From assembly GCA_963667855.2 (NCBI GenBank), contig CAXXKI010000005.1, positions 148,004 through 212,003 on the forward strand: a DNA stretch of 64,000 nucleotides, read 5' to 3'. Of this stretch, positions 29,405 through 38,866 are shown one piece after another; position 1 is the first letter of the stretch; the number at the start of each line of letters is the position of its first letter. A model generated the notes under the pieces. The model was not told where the DNA came from, did not search any database, and saw only the letters and a list, made by a program, of their open reading frames with translations. The stretch comes from G963667855 sp963667855. Its GTDB lineage: Bacteria > Planctomycetota > Phycisphaerae > UBA1845. The translations under genes and the position numbers were made by a program.

Positions 29405-29810
29405 GTAATTTAGGGGGATGTTTTTAGCTTGGTAGATATTGACGCATACTGCATGGGATGCTTGAGTATCAGTATCGTTCGTTGACATTTCCCGACACAA
29501 TAGACTCTAATAGTGTGCTGTTGAGTACGCTTGGGCAGATCCTCTGTGTGGGCATCGTCGAAGCGGCTTTGGAATTGCTGGATATCGGCGCCGGTCTTTG
29601 TGGTTGGTGTGAATCTTGAGTAGTTCCGATGGCTGTGTATATCCGCGGGTCAGGGTGTTTGTTTCGCGGCGAAGATTCCTCCGGTCAAAAACTTTCGGTG
29701 CAGGATATCGATAGTTCCGTCGATATTTCAGTCGGTAGACGCGGTCTACCCCAATTCCGGGGTTTCCGTTATTCCGCTGTTATGGACTCAGATTGTTAGA
29801 GAGGAAGGCC
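29405..29810 (+). other. Intergenic, no gene seen
   Basis: About 400 bases after yidC. I looked in all plus frames for jag or mnmE, which often follow yidC, and found no such motifs. Short open stretches end quickly. Given the frameshifts on either side a broken gene cannot be fully excluded. Confidence 0.4.
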
Positions 29811-31194
29811 ATGGATCGCCGAGCTGTCTCGAAAGGTATGTTGTTGGTCGCGGTGTTGCTCGCCATTACGTGGGCGACATTACATTCCGGTTGTATCAAG
29901 GGAATCAGCTTCAGTTGATGTGAAGCCAATTCCAGTACCCGAGAAACTTACCATTATTACGCCTCACAACACGAAAATAAGAAACGCGTTTAAGATCGGT
30001 TTTGAAGACTGGTATCAGGAAACCGAGGGAAAATACATACAGGTAGAATGGATCGTGCGTGGAACTCCGCGATGTGTCGAATACATTAATGACACATTCA
30101 TGGATACCGGCAACATAAGCGGTTTTGGTACTCCCGAGATTATGTTCGGTGGTGGTGTTGCTGATCACATGTTGCTGGTGGAACGAGGGCAAACACAAAA
30201 ACTGGATTTGAAGGATGTTCTGAAAGATGTTCCGGAGCAGGTCAATGGATTGCCTACTCGCGATGTGGATGGGAATTGGTTTGCTACGGGATTATCCAGT
30301 TTCGGATTGGTTTATAACGATTTCGCATGCAAACAGCGTGGGATTCAGGTTCCCACAACCTGGTCGGATTTAGCTGACCCTCGTTATTTCGGCTGGTTGG
30401 GATTGGCCGATCCGGCATACAGTGGAAGTAATCGCCAATCCATGCTCTTCATGCTTCAGAGTGAGGGCTGGAACAGTGGATGGCAGAACCTGATTCGAAT
30501 TCTGGGGAATAGCAGGGCAACACTGGATAGCAGTACTGTTGCGCTTGACCAGATTGTAAACGGTGTATTCTTAGCGGGTTTCGCCGTGAATTTCGACGGT
30601 TTGGCCAGAGCCAATGAGAGCAACGGAAAGGTTGCTTATCTGAATCCGTCCGGTGTTACGGCAGCCACTCCAGACGTTACCTCCGTGTTGCGTTCCGCTC
30701 ATGACGTGAAGCTTGCCGAGGATTTTGTTCGTTTCTGTCTGAGTGATGCTGGGCAGGCGATCTGGAGCAAAAAAGGTGAGCTGAAAGAAGATGGAAGCGA
30801 TAGTCTGTATCATTATCCGATCAGACCTGATGTATACGAAAAACTTGCAGGCCAGCTTTCAGTTGACGAAAATCCGTTTCAAACGGATTTTGGTTTGCAG
30901 GTCGATCTGGCCAGGGCGGAATCCCAGTTGATGGCGTTGAACTTCTTTGTACGAGCCGCTACGGGGAAAAACCACATATTGTTGCAGCAGGCATGGAAGT
31001 CGGTTATCGATTCCGGAATGAAGCCCGAACTGGTTAATGAATTATGCCGGCCACCAGTAAATGAAGAGGAGGCGGTTGGAATCGGTAAAGCTTATCTGCA
31101 CGCGGATAAGGAGACAGCAAAGGGATTTGACGATAAGTGGGCGGGTGTATTTCGCGACAAGTACGAATCAGTTATTAAGAAATGCCAAGGCTAG
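29811..31194 (+). CDS. ABC-type solute-binding lipoprotein, one frameshift
   Basis: Periplasmic family-1 solute-binding protein resembling iron- or polyamine-type binders. The lipoprotein signal (MDRRAVSKGMLLVAVLLAIT, lipobox HSGC) starts at ATG 29811 with AGGA five bases before it, but stops at 29918. One frame on, SRESASVDVKPIPVPEKLTI continues into the mature protein, so there is one extra base near 29890-29902. The joined ORF is 460 residues. Mature motifs: EIMFGGGVADHMLLVERGQ, GLSSFGLVYND, DPRYFGWLGLADPAYSGSN. No permease or ATPase gene lies nearby, so partners are elsewhere. Substrate unknown. Confidence 0.8.
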
Positions 31195-31271
31195 TACGGC
31201 ATAGTTTTAAGTTGGTTTATTCAGTATTGGCCGTCCGATGCATTAATCGCATCATGTTAATTGGGAAATAA

Positions 31272-31312
31272 AAAGCGGGCAATCGGCGGTATTACCGCCG
31301 ATTGCCCGCTTT
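31272..31312. terminator. Strong bidirectional terminator
   Basis: Perfect 19-bp inverted repeat (arms 31272-31290 and 31294-31312) with a 3-nt loop, flanked by A-rich and T-rich ends. It separates the plus-strand solute-binding gene from the minus-strand pil-like operon and can serve both. Confidence 0.92.
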
Positions 31313-31329
31313 ATTTACTTAATACCTGC

Positions 31330-33099
31330 CTAATTTTTACGTGGTTTCCATGCCTGAGCTCTCATGTCTTTGTAAGCGTCAGAGTTTTTAACGAACTCGA
31401 GGATCTGCTCGTGTAGTTGGCCAGTTGAATCTACGTAAACGATGGATGTTGTTTCGGTAACCGGTCCCAACTTGCTGCTACCTCGTTTACGCGATCGGTA
31501 TTGTTTTTTGAAGTCGATATCGACGATGCGGGCGCCGGTATCAAAGTTAACCGGATTTCGTTCGCCGTCGGGCGGAGTGTTTACTTTGGTTATATCGCCG
31601 ATGGTATCTCCGACAGTAACGGAGAATTTTCTGTCGACCCATTCACCGGTCACCCATTTAAAGATCTCTATTTTAACCTCATTATCTTTGGGTTTTGATG
31701 AATTCAGGAAGAAAACTGTATCTCTTTTTATGGTGATTGGATCAGACGGTTCCGACCAGGGGCCTACCAGGGCAACCTTTGTAGCATCTTCAGGGTTACG
31801 AAGAAGCGTGGGAGTGCCGCAATAGCGATTGTAGATGCGGGCTCGCAGCCGGTATTGATATGATTGACCTCCGACCAGGCTACCGATGCTGGCGTCATGT
31901 GCCCAAAGCAGTTGCTTCGCCAGACGCGGTGATTTTTTCCCGGACTCCTCAGCTTTGGCCAGTAGAATCTGGTCGATAAGGTCATCGCATTCATAAACGT
32001 CTTTGGTGCTTTGTTCCTTTTCGAACTTATCTTTTGCTTTTTGGGCGTATATCAAAGCTGAATCGAGTTCACCTTGTTCCAGGAGAGTTTTAGCTTTGGC
32101 TAACAGATCTTTCGCTTTTTCATCTTCTTCTTCAGATTCGGTACCAACTTCGCACTCCGGGTACCGGCATTTATCGTTGTTTGTTTCACCGAGGTATTCT
32201 TCATCCATGAGGCGCACGTCGAAAAGCTCGCTTTTCGGGAAGAGCCAATCGTCACCATAAGCGCTTTCCAGGAACAGGGGTCGCATAATGCGCAGTTGGG
32301 ATTCGCTTGTGCTGATCAGGCTGATGAACGATTCCACTTTTTCCCTGTCTGATTCTGAAACATTAAACCCGGTAGTAGCTTCGTATATTCGAGGTTGCGG
32401 GTATTCGGGGCGATTGTGGTATGCTATAGAGGGAATGTTCTGCCATTCTGTGTATGTTCCATCCGGGTTGAGATTTCTCCTTTGCATGTCAACTCTCAGA
32501 AAGAGTGTTTCCACGCGCAGAGGATCGTAGCCTGCTCCGAGGCAGAGCTTTTCCTGTTGCTGGCGATCAAACAGGGCTGATACTGTGGCCCAGTTGATGT
32601 CCTGGAGATACGTGTTATCGGCGGTTGATGTGGATTGAGATTCTCCAAAATTAACCGGCGGCGCAAGGTATACACCACTTCTACCGAAAGCTACTTCCGG
32701 TTTGGCGAGCTGGACTACGCTGACCAGGTCGTGACGATCATCGACGGGGCCGGTAAAAACGTCGTCCGGGACCGGCAGTCCGAACTGAACGGGTCTGTAT
32801 ATCCTCGTGTCTACCTCGGCCAGTTCTAGCGGGGAGGAGGCCGTCTGTAGTTTAGGCATAGGATCTGGAATGGGCGATGGAGTTGGGTTGGCCGATAGCA
32901 ATCGATTTCGCAAATTATCGGCTGCTACTTGAACTTCCTTATTCAGTTCGGCGGGTCCCAGCTTATTCTCCTCCGGGCCTACCTTGTTTGGCGACATAAC
33001 ACCATAGGTAGCGACGAAATATAGTAATATCGCTACGGTGATCACTAATACGGCTTTTTCCAGATGCCTTACTAAAGGGCCTACCGTTTGTTTGGCCAT
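31330..33099 (-). CDS. Single-pass membrane protein in the pilP position of a pil-like operon
   Basis: Not recognised by sequence. 589 residues: cytoplasmic start, one transmembrane helix (about 17-35, VLVITVAILLYFVATYGVM), then a long periplasmic part. Visible are a Pro-rich linker (NPTPSPIPDPMPKL) near residue 72, an acidic helical TPR- or coiled-coil-like stretch around 310-370 (EEDEKAKDLLAKAKTLLEQG), and a basic C-terminus. Position as third gene after a PilMN fusion and a PilO-like protein suggests a PilP-like or GspC-like link to an outer-membrane pore, but no secretin gene follows; a terminator does. ATG 33099 has AGGAA nine bases upstream. Confidence 0.65.
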   Translation of the reverse strand: MAKQTVGPLVRHLEKAVLVITVAILLYFVATYGVMSPNKVGPEENKLGPAELNKEVQVAADNLRNRLLSANPTPSPIPDPMPKLQTASSPLELAEVDTRIYRPVQFGLPVPDDVFTGPVDDRHDLVSVVQLAKPEVAFGRSGVYLAPPVNFGESQSTSTADNTYLQDINWATVSALFDRQQQEKLCLGAGYDPLRVETLFLRVDMQRRNLNPDGTYTEWQNIPSIAYHNRPEYPQPRIYEATTGFNVSESDREKVESFISLISTSESQLRIMRPLFLESAYGDDWLFPKSELFDVRLMDEEYLGETNNDKCRYPECEVGTESEEEDEKAKDLLAKAKTLLEQGELDSALIYAQKAKDKFEKEQSTKDVYECDDLIDQILLAKAEESGKKSPRLAKQLLWAHDASIGSLVGGQSYQYRLRARIYNRYCGTPTLLRNPEDATKVALVGPWSEPSDPITIKRDTVFFLNSSKPKDNEVKIEIFKWVTGEWVDRKFSVTVGDTIGDITKVNTPPDGERNPVNFDTGARIVDIDFKKQYRSRKRGSSKLGPVTETTSIVYVDSTGQLHEQILEFVKNSDAYKDMRAQAWKPRKN

Positions 33100-33204
33100 G
33101 GTTTGATTTTCCTGTTATTTGTACTGCCTGGTCGGCACATTACTTGATGGCCGACGTGCGATTAATTTATAGTGACGGTCGGGAACGGCCGTCTACCTTG
33201 ATCT

Positions 33205-34434
33205 TTATGTGTTTTTGTCTTTCTTTTCCGGTCTTTTTCGGTTTAGTGTTTTGAGAATTTCATTCGGCATCAGGTCGGCGTAGAATTCAAAAAACAAGAC
33301 TGTTTCAAAATCTATGGTTAACTCGACTACTGGGGCGTCACCGTATATTTTGCCTGTCATTTCCGTATTCGGCTGTATGGCGTTGTATTGAATGTTTAGC
33401 GGTGTGTGGAAACTGTTTTCACACAAACCGGAAATGACCATTGGTATATTTCGGGAATCTACGACGAGTTTTACCGTGAAATTCAGGGTGTCGTACAGGG
33501 GGTTGGTTTTGCCTGTATTAGTCCAGACTTCTTCGGGAGTCAACGGAGGAGTTGGTTTCCCGGACTTACTCTCGTTGGCTGCCTCTGTGGTTCCAAGGTA
33601 GTAAGTCATCTGGATGGACATCAAGTCCTTGATGGGAAGGTTTCCCACCCAAGCGTGATTGTCCGGTTTTTGTGCATTCAATGGTTCTGCTGCGGTGTTA
33701 TTAATTCGGGCAATAGCGTCAATAATGCTGCGTTGTATCCACACTTCCAGCTGAGCGTACCATATGTCAGTCATTGAAGGTGGGGTTATGCGATACATGG
33801 GGCCGCCGAGTTCGGATACCTTGCTGCTTTGAAAAGACGAAGGTTCCGCGTAACAGTAGATCATGTTAGCGTTACGTATCGCTGCTCGAATTTCGGCATT
33901 TTCTCGCGGTAAAAGATCAGTGTTTTTATCTGTTTTGGATTGGTCCGGCTGTTTATCTCGCCCGGTACCAAGGGATTCGTCTACGGGTTGCTCCGCATCG
34001 ATTCGGTCCTGTTCCTGTCGGACTGCGTCATCTGTCGGTACGCTGCCCGCATTGAGTATTTTCAGCCAGGATTTTATTTCCGCCTGGTAGGCTGCCTGGA
34101 ATCCGCTTTTGTCCGAAGGGGGAACCCAGTCTTTCCCGAAAACGTTATCAACTAATGGCTTGAATGCATTCAGTTTGCTGGAGAATTCAGCCACTTTACG
34201 CTCGCTTGATTTAATCTTATCGATGCGTTCCTGGGCCAGATCAACCGCTTTCTGGTTGATGGGATTACCCATCGAAGAAAGGCTGCTTTTTACACTGGAG
34301 GCATTCTGCATTTTTGATTGGGTGTCCCAGGGGTCCCCTAATCCGATTATGATGGCAACAATTCCACCTGTTGCGACAAGACCGCAAATTATTTCAAATG
34401 CAAATCGTTTTACTATGTCGATTACGACCTTCAT
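33205..34434 (-). CDS. Membrane protein in the pilO position
   Basis: 409 residues with one transmembrane helix (about 10-32, FEIICGLVATGGIVAIIIGL) followed by a predicted coiled coil (KAVDLAQERIDKIKSSERKVAEFSSKL), then a periplasmic domain ending in a short Lys-rich tail. The short cytoplasmic start, single helix and coiled coil are the layout of PilO/GspM proteins, though I see no direct sequence match. It lies between the PilMN fusion (56 bases) and the next membrane gene (105 bases) on one strand. ATG 34434 follows GGAG. Assignment rests on order and topology. Confidence 0.65.
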   Translation of the reverse strand: MKVVIDIVKRFAFEIICGLVATGGIVAIIIGLGDPWDTQSKMQNASSVKSSLSSMGNPINQKAVDLAQERIDKIKSSERKVAEFSSKLNAFKPLVDNVFGKDWVPPSDKSGFQAAYQAEIKSWLKILNAGSVPTDDAVRQEQDRIDAEQPVDESLGTGRDKQPDQSKTDKNTDLLPRENAEIRAAIRNANMIYCYAEPSSFQSSKVSELGGPMYRITPPSMTDIWYAQLEVWIQRSIIDAIARINNTAAEPLNAQKPDNHAWVGNLPIKDLMSIQMTYYLGTTEAANESKSGKPTPPLTPEEVWTNTGKTNPLYDTLNFTVKLVVDSRNIPMVISGLCENSFHTPLNIQYNAIQPNTEMTGKIYGDAPVVELTIDFETVLFFEFYADLMPNEILKTLNRKRPEKKDKNT

Positions 34435-34490
34435 GGTTATTACTCCGGGCGAAGTGCTTTCGAAATCGCCGGTCTATTGCTCTGTCGAGT

Positions 34491-36518
34491 TTAATTGTCT
34501 TTCTTCTGGTCCTTGGGTTTTGGAAGATCTTCAAGGACTATATTCATGGTAACCTTAAATTTACCGTCGTTTACAGGTTCGTTGGTTAGAGGATCTATTT
34601 CGCCGGTTTTTTGGCTGGTACTGCTGGCTCCCGTGCTACCGCGTCCGCCACGTCCGCTACGTCCGCCACGTCTTCCTCGTCCGGAATTGTCGGAATCATT
34701 TCCGCCGCCGGTAGAGGTGCCTTCAGAAATACTTACTAATCCTATGCGATTAATGTAAAACCCCTGATTTTCCTTGCGGCCTTCGTCGCGTAATTTTTTG
34801 AAAAAATCATTAGTCAGAAAAACGGGGTCGCGTGGAGTTCGGCAGATAAGGGTGACGATAAAACCCGGTCTTGGCGTGTTTCCCGTTTTTTCAATGACAT
34901 TGACATTAGCCTGATCCCAAGCATCCTCTATTAAATCTTCCGCATCCACATCCAGGACGTATTTGGAAGTGAAGTTTTCAATAAAGATTTCTTCTCGATC
35001 ACTTCGCGGTTGGTCGGACTTCTCCAGGGCTGCTAGATACTCTCTCGCGTTTTGAGCGGCGGCCAGTTCTCCAGGAGGTTGGGGAAGCGCCGCATGAATA
35101 GCGTTGATTATTTTTAACCAGAGAGCTTTGTTCTCCAGCAGGTTGGTGATGGTTTCGATTTTTTTCAGTTCATTATTGCCTTGCGAACTGAGTTCGCCGT
35201 GTTTTTTCTTTAACGCGTTGGCTGCTTCCAGGATCGTTTTTCCGTATTCTAACGGCTTTTCGTCAGCTATTGGCGGCGGGTTTTTGAGAATATTTTCCGC
35301 CTGTTCGTATGGGACTTTGACATTTGGATTGCCTTGGGCCGCTTCCATTGTACCTTTGTCGGTCATCTGTCGGAACCATATGACGCCGGAGGTTAACAGG
35401 AGACAGGCTGCTGCCGCGGCAAAGAATGGGCGTTTCTTTCGCCATACAACTTGCTTGGCGATTTCCGGTGGTAAAAGATTACTGTCGACTGCCGATAGTG
35501 ATAATCCCTGCAAAGCCAATCCGTAAGCTATGGCGAAACTTCCGGCGTGGTCCGAATCTCCTTCGGCTGTTTTGGGGATGGAGATTTTCGAAAACTTCTC
35601 CAAAATGTCTACGTCCATCTGCAAATTCTGTTTGATGTATTTTTGCAGACCGGGAAGCTTGAAAGCACTGCCTATTCCGACGACTTTGGATAGGTCAGCG
35701 TCTCTATGGGTTGCGGTATAGAATCCCAGCGATCTTTGTAATTCCTGGACAAGGTCGGCGAATACGGGCCTCATGGCCTGGAAGACCTGCCGGGCGTATT
35801 TACTGCTGGCTGCCGAACGTTTGAGTGCCTCTGCTTTGCTGAATGATAACTTGAACGACTTTACTAATGCCTCAGTGAAACTATTGCCTCCGAGGTCAAA
35901 AGTTCTGGTCCAAAGACTGTCTTTTGTGGCTACCAATAAATCGGTACTCTCGGTTCCGATGTCGAGCAGGACGACTGTGTCGTCTCCAATGACTTCATCG
36001 TAGTGAGCCGCATTGTAGAGGCTTAGAGGAGAGCTTTGGACTGCCATCGCTTCGATTCCGCCTGCTTCGAAGTGGATAAGATGATCGCGAATCAAGTTTC
36101 TCTTTATCGCAAATATCCCCACCTCTACGTCCGGGCTGTCGGGTGCCTGGAAAACCTGATAGTCCCAGACCACTTCGTCCATATCGAAGGGAATTTGCTG
36201 GTCAGCTTCGTAGCGAACTATGTCTGGTACTTTCTTTTTTTCTACCGGAGGAAGCTTGGTGAAACGGGCCAGTGTTTGTTGCCCGGCCACACTCACCACG
36301 ACCTTGTCGTTGGAGATGTCGTTCCTGGATAGGAATTTTTCCAGCGTTGATGCCCACAAAGCGTCGACATCAGCGTCCTGTTGATTCATGATTGTTCCGT
36401 GTTCGATGTAGTCGGCCGCTACTATTTCAGCAGATTTATCAGCTCCAATGCGCAGTTTGACTGCCTTAAGAGCACACTTTCCGACGTCAATTCCCCACAC
36501 GGTTTGCGGACCAGCCAT
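34491..36518 (-). CDS. pilM: PilM-PilN-like fusion of a type IV pilus/type II secretion platform
   Basis: 675 residues. Residues 1-~350 form an actin-like PilM ATPase domain: WGIDVGKCALKAVKL, ADQQIPFDMDEVVWDYQV, VLLDIGTESTDLLVA, VVGIGSAFKLPGLQKYI. It continues into a PilN-like part with SNLLPPEIAKQ, a transmembrane helix (FFAAAAACLLLTSGVIWF) and a periplasmic domain. In most bacteria PilM and PilN are separate and bind each other through the PilN N-terminus; here they are one chain. A Gly/Arg/Ser-rich stretch (RGRRGGRSGRGGRG) at about 610-630 is unusual. ATG 36518 has AGGGGAG upstream. First gene of a three-gene operon. Confidence 0.82.
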   Translation of the reverse strand: MAGPQTVWGIDVGKCALKAVKLRIGADKSAEIVAADYIEHGTIMNQQDADVDALWASTLEKFLSRNDISNDKVVVSVAGQQTLARFTKLPPVEKKKVPDIVRYEADQQIPFDMDEVVWDYQVFQAPDSPDVEVGIFAIKRNLIRDHLIHFEAGGIEAMAVQSSPLSLYNAAHYDEVIGDDTVVLLDIGTESTDLLVATKDSLWTRTFDLGGNSFTEALVKSFKLSFSKAEALKRSAASSKYARQVFQAMRPVFADLVQELQRSLGFYTATHRDADLSKVVGIGSAFKLPGLQKYIKQNLQMDVDILEKFSKISIPKTAEGDSDHAGSFAIAYGLALQGLSLSAVDSNLLPPEIAKQVVWRKKRPFFAAAAACLLLTSGVIWFRQMTDKGTMEAAQGNPNVKVPYEQAENILKNPPPIADEKPLEYGKTILEAANALKKKHGELSSQGNNELKKIETITNLLENKALWLKIINAIHAALPQPPGELAAAQNAREYLAALEKSDQPRSDREEIFIENFTSKYVLDVDAEDLIEDAWDQANVNVIEKTGNTPRPGFIVTLICRTPRDPVFLTNDFFKKLRDEGRKENQGFYINRIGLVSISEGTSTGGGNDSDNSGRGRRGGRSGRGGRGSTGASSTSQKTGEIDPLTNEPVNDGKFKVTMNIVLEDLPKPKDQKKDN

Positions 36519-36631
36519 TCTCGGCTCCCCTTTATAGATACTAGTAAATCCGCCAAGCGGTGTTGCAAATACTATATCCTACAAGTCCGGCGTTTGTCGC
36601 CGGGACAAAATTCGTGATAGACTAACTACCA

Positions 36632-38176
36632 ATGACAGGCAAGTATCGGCTAAGCACACTGGGCTGTAAAGTCAATCAGTATGAGAGTGAGCAAGTTAGG
36701 GAACTTCTTGAGTCTTTTGGGCTGCGTTCCGCCCAGAAAACTGAGAAACCAGACCTTGCCATAGTCAATACCTGCGCAGTTACTTCCAATGCCGCGGCCA
36801 AGAGCCGGCAGGCTGTTCGAAAGATCTCCGCCCAGGGAACTGTTCCGACTATTGTTATCGGCTGTTACGCAACAATCGATAGCGCTGCTATTAGTGAGAT
36901 CAGGGGCGTAGTACATGTTTTGGGACACGAAACTAAGGTTCTGGGAGAGATCCATAACCTTTTGTGTACCCGGTTTAAGCATCTATGCAACCCTATAGAT
37001 TCAAAATCGGGTTCATCCTCGTACGTCCAGGCGATGGGGCAGCCGGCAGATGCTCTTTTGGGCGCTCCCCCCGAGCATCGGCCGACCGCCCACCCGGACG
37101 GTTCGAAGGAAAGGGAAGAAGGAAATACTAAAACTACTACTATAGATAGTATTACGGGGTCGTCCGAGAAAATCAACTTAAAAACGACTAAACCAAACGG
37201 AAATTTCTCAGGTGAAGAGCCTAAATCGTTGTTGATAAGCCGGTTTTTCGGGCACTCTCGCGCTTTTTTAAAAGTCCAGGATGGGTGTGACGCTTACTGT
37301 ACCTATTGCATCATTCCTAGTGCTCGTAAGAGGTTGTATTCAAAGCCGATTGAAGACGCGGTTAGCGAGGTCCGGCAGCTCGTTGCTAATGGCTATAGGG
37401 AGATTGTGCTTACCGGGATATTTTTAGGGGCGTATGGCCGGCCTACGGCCAGCCGACGACGGTTTAAAAGCAATGAATCACCTTTGGCTGGTTTGGTCGA
37501 GGCTATTGCCCAGACTGAAGGACTTGATCGTCTGAGGCTCTCCAGCCTTGAGCCTGGCGATGTTGATGATGCTCTGCTTGATGTTCTGTCCCGTTATGAA
37601 AATTGTGTTCCTCACCTTCACCTGCCGCTTCAAGCCGGTAGTAATGAAGTTTTGCGACGGATGAATCGTCAATACACCGTCGATGAGTACCTGGCAATGA
37701 TCCAGAGCGTTCGTACGAAGCTGGACCGTCCTGCTATTACCACTGATGTTATAGTAGGGTTTCCGGGTGAAACCGATCAAATGTTTGAGGATACATTGAA
37801 TGTCGCCCGGGAGAGCGGATTTTGCAAGATTCACGCTTTTCCATTCAGTCCGAGGCCGGGGACGGCTGCTGCAAGATGGAAAAAGGAGTTTGTACACCAG
37901 CAGGCGGTCAAACAGCGAATGCACGATCTGGAATCGTTGGGTTATGAACTAGCTCGAGGTTACGAAAAACAGTTTGTCGGACATACTGAACGGGTACTGG
38001 TTGAAGGAAAGTCCGGCAGGGGGCTGGAAACGGCCGATGGCGGCCTGCTGATGCATGGTCACAGTGATCGGTATTTTGAAGTCTTCTTTGCAGCCGGGCA
38101 GGTTGAACCGGGGGAGATGGTTCGAGTTCGCATAGATGCTGTTGAAGCGGATCGCGTTTATGGCACGCTGGTCTGA
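36632..38176 (+). CDS. mtaB: tRNA t6A37 methylthiotransferase (MtaB-type)
   Basis: Radical-SAM enzyme that adds a methylthio group to t6A37 of tRNA. First-cluster cysteines C12, C48 and C78 lie in the UPF0004 domain; the radical-SAM cysteines are C219, C223 and C226 (CDAYCTYC). A TRAM-like domain ends the protein (from about residue 440). The short motif LGCKVNQYESE is typical of MtaB rather than MiaB. Odd feature: about 80 residues of low-complexity Ser/Thr/Glu/Lys-rich sequence (about 125-205) sit between the first two domains. Stop is nine bases from the convergent sugar-transferase stop. Confidence 0.9.
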   Translation: MTGKYRLSTLGCKVNQYESEQVRELLESFGLRSAQKTEKPDLAIVNTCAVTSNAAAKSRQAVRKISAQGTVPTIVIGCYATIDSAAISEIRGVVHVLGHETKVLGEIHNLLCTRFKHLCNPIDSKSGSSSYVQAMGQPADALLGAPPEHRPTAHPDGSKEREEGNTKTTTIDSITGSSEKINLKTTKPNGNFSGEEPKSLLISRFFGHSRAFLKVQDGCDAYCTYCIIPSARKRLYSKPIEDAVSEVRQLVANGYREIVLTGIFLGAYGRPTASRRRFKSNESPLAGLVEAIAQTEGLDRLRLSSLEPGDVDDALLDVLSRYENCVPHLHLPLQAGSNEVLRRMNRQYTVDEYLAMIQSVRTKLDRPAITTDVIVGFPGETDQMFEDTLNVARESGFCKIHAFPFSPRPGTAAARWKKEFVHQQAVKQRMHDLESLGYELARGYEKQFVGHTERVLVEGKSGRGLETADGGLLMHGHSDRYFEVFFAAGQVEPGEMVRVRIDAVEADRVYGTLV

Positions 38177-38185
38177 TTTTGGTTT

Positions 38186-38866
38186 TCACCTGTTTGTTTT
38201 GCCGGCTTTTCGGGCGTACGCGGTTTCCTCAAATGGGCGGTTGAACCTTTCTTCGCCGAGAAAAATGACCAGGACAGTTTTGAGAAGAATGGCCGCGTCC
38301 AGGGTGAAATTGCAATTCTGCACGTAATATACGTCGAATTTTATACGTTCTTCCCAATCGATTGATACATTTCCATGTACTTGTGCCAACCCTGTGGCAC
38401 CAGGTCGTATCAGTAGTCGTCTTAGTTGGAAATCGTTGTAGTGATCGGTCTGATCCGGCAAAGTTGGACGAGGGCCGATGATCGACATATCTCCCAGGAA
38501 TATGTTGAACAACTGGGGCAGTTCATCGATTTTGAAGCGGCGAATAACATAACCAATCCTGGTTATATCAGGGTGATCGAGCGGCACCAGTTCTTTCGCA
38601 TCGGGGGTGCGACTTCCGCGCATGCTACGAAACTTGTAAAGAGTGAATCTTGTCTGGTTGATCCCGGTACGGGTTTGAAAGAAGAAAACCGGTCCCGGAC
38701 TGGTGATTTTGATGACGATAGCGGTAAGGATCAGGATCGGGGAGAGAAGGATTATCAATATAGCTGACACGATAATGTCACTGATTCGTTTGCCGTACCT
38801 GGCCCAGATGGAACGCGAAATGTATTTCGCTTCCTCAGTGGTTGTTTCTTCTTGAGAATCTCTCAT
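38186..38866 (-). CDS. Polyprenyl-phosphate sugar-phosphate transferase (WcaJ/EpsL-like)
   Basis: Bacterial sugar transferase of the monotopic phosphoglycosyl transferase family, which loads a sugar phosphate onto undecaprenyl phosphate to start exopolysaccharide or O-antigen synthesis. Membrane re-entrant helix near residues 17-45 (ISDIIVSAILIILLSPILIL), then the signature GPVFFFQTRTG, YKFRSMRG, DELPQLFNIFLGDMSIIGPRP and RPGATGLAQVHG. About 226 residues, the short form without the large N-terminal membrane part. ATG 38866 is chosen; an in-frame TTG at 38875 is possible. No other polysaccharide genes adjoin. Confidence 0.87.
   Translation of the reverse strand: MRDSQEETTTEEAKYISRSIWARYGKRISDIIVSAILIILLSPILILTAIVIKITSPGPVFFFQTRTGINQTRFTLYKFRSMRGSRTPDAKELVPLDHPDITRIGYVIRRFKIDELPQLFNIFLGDMSIIGPRPTLPDQTDHYNDFQLRRLLIRPGATGLAQVHGNVSIDWEERIKFDVYYVQNCNFTLDAAILLKTVLVIFLGEERFNRPFEETAYARKAGKTNR

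Noticed and set aside
29405..29810. Possible jag or mnmE gene after yidC
   Set aside because: No KH/R3H or GTPase motifs in any plus frame, even allowing frameshifts.
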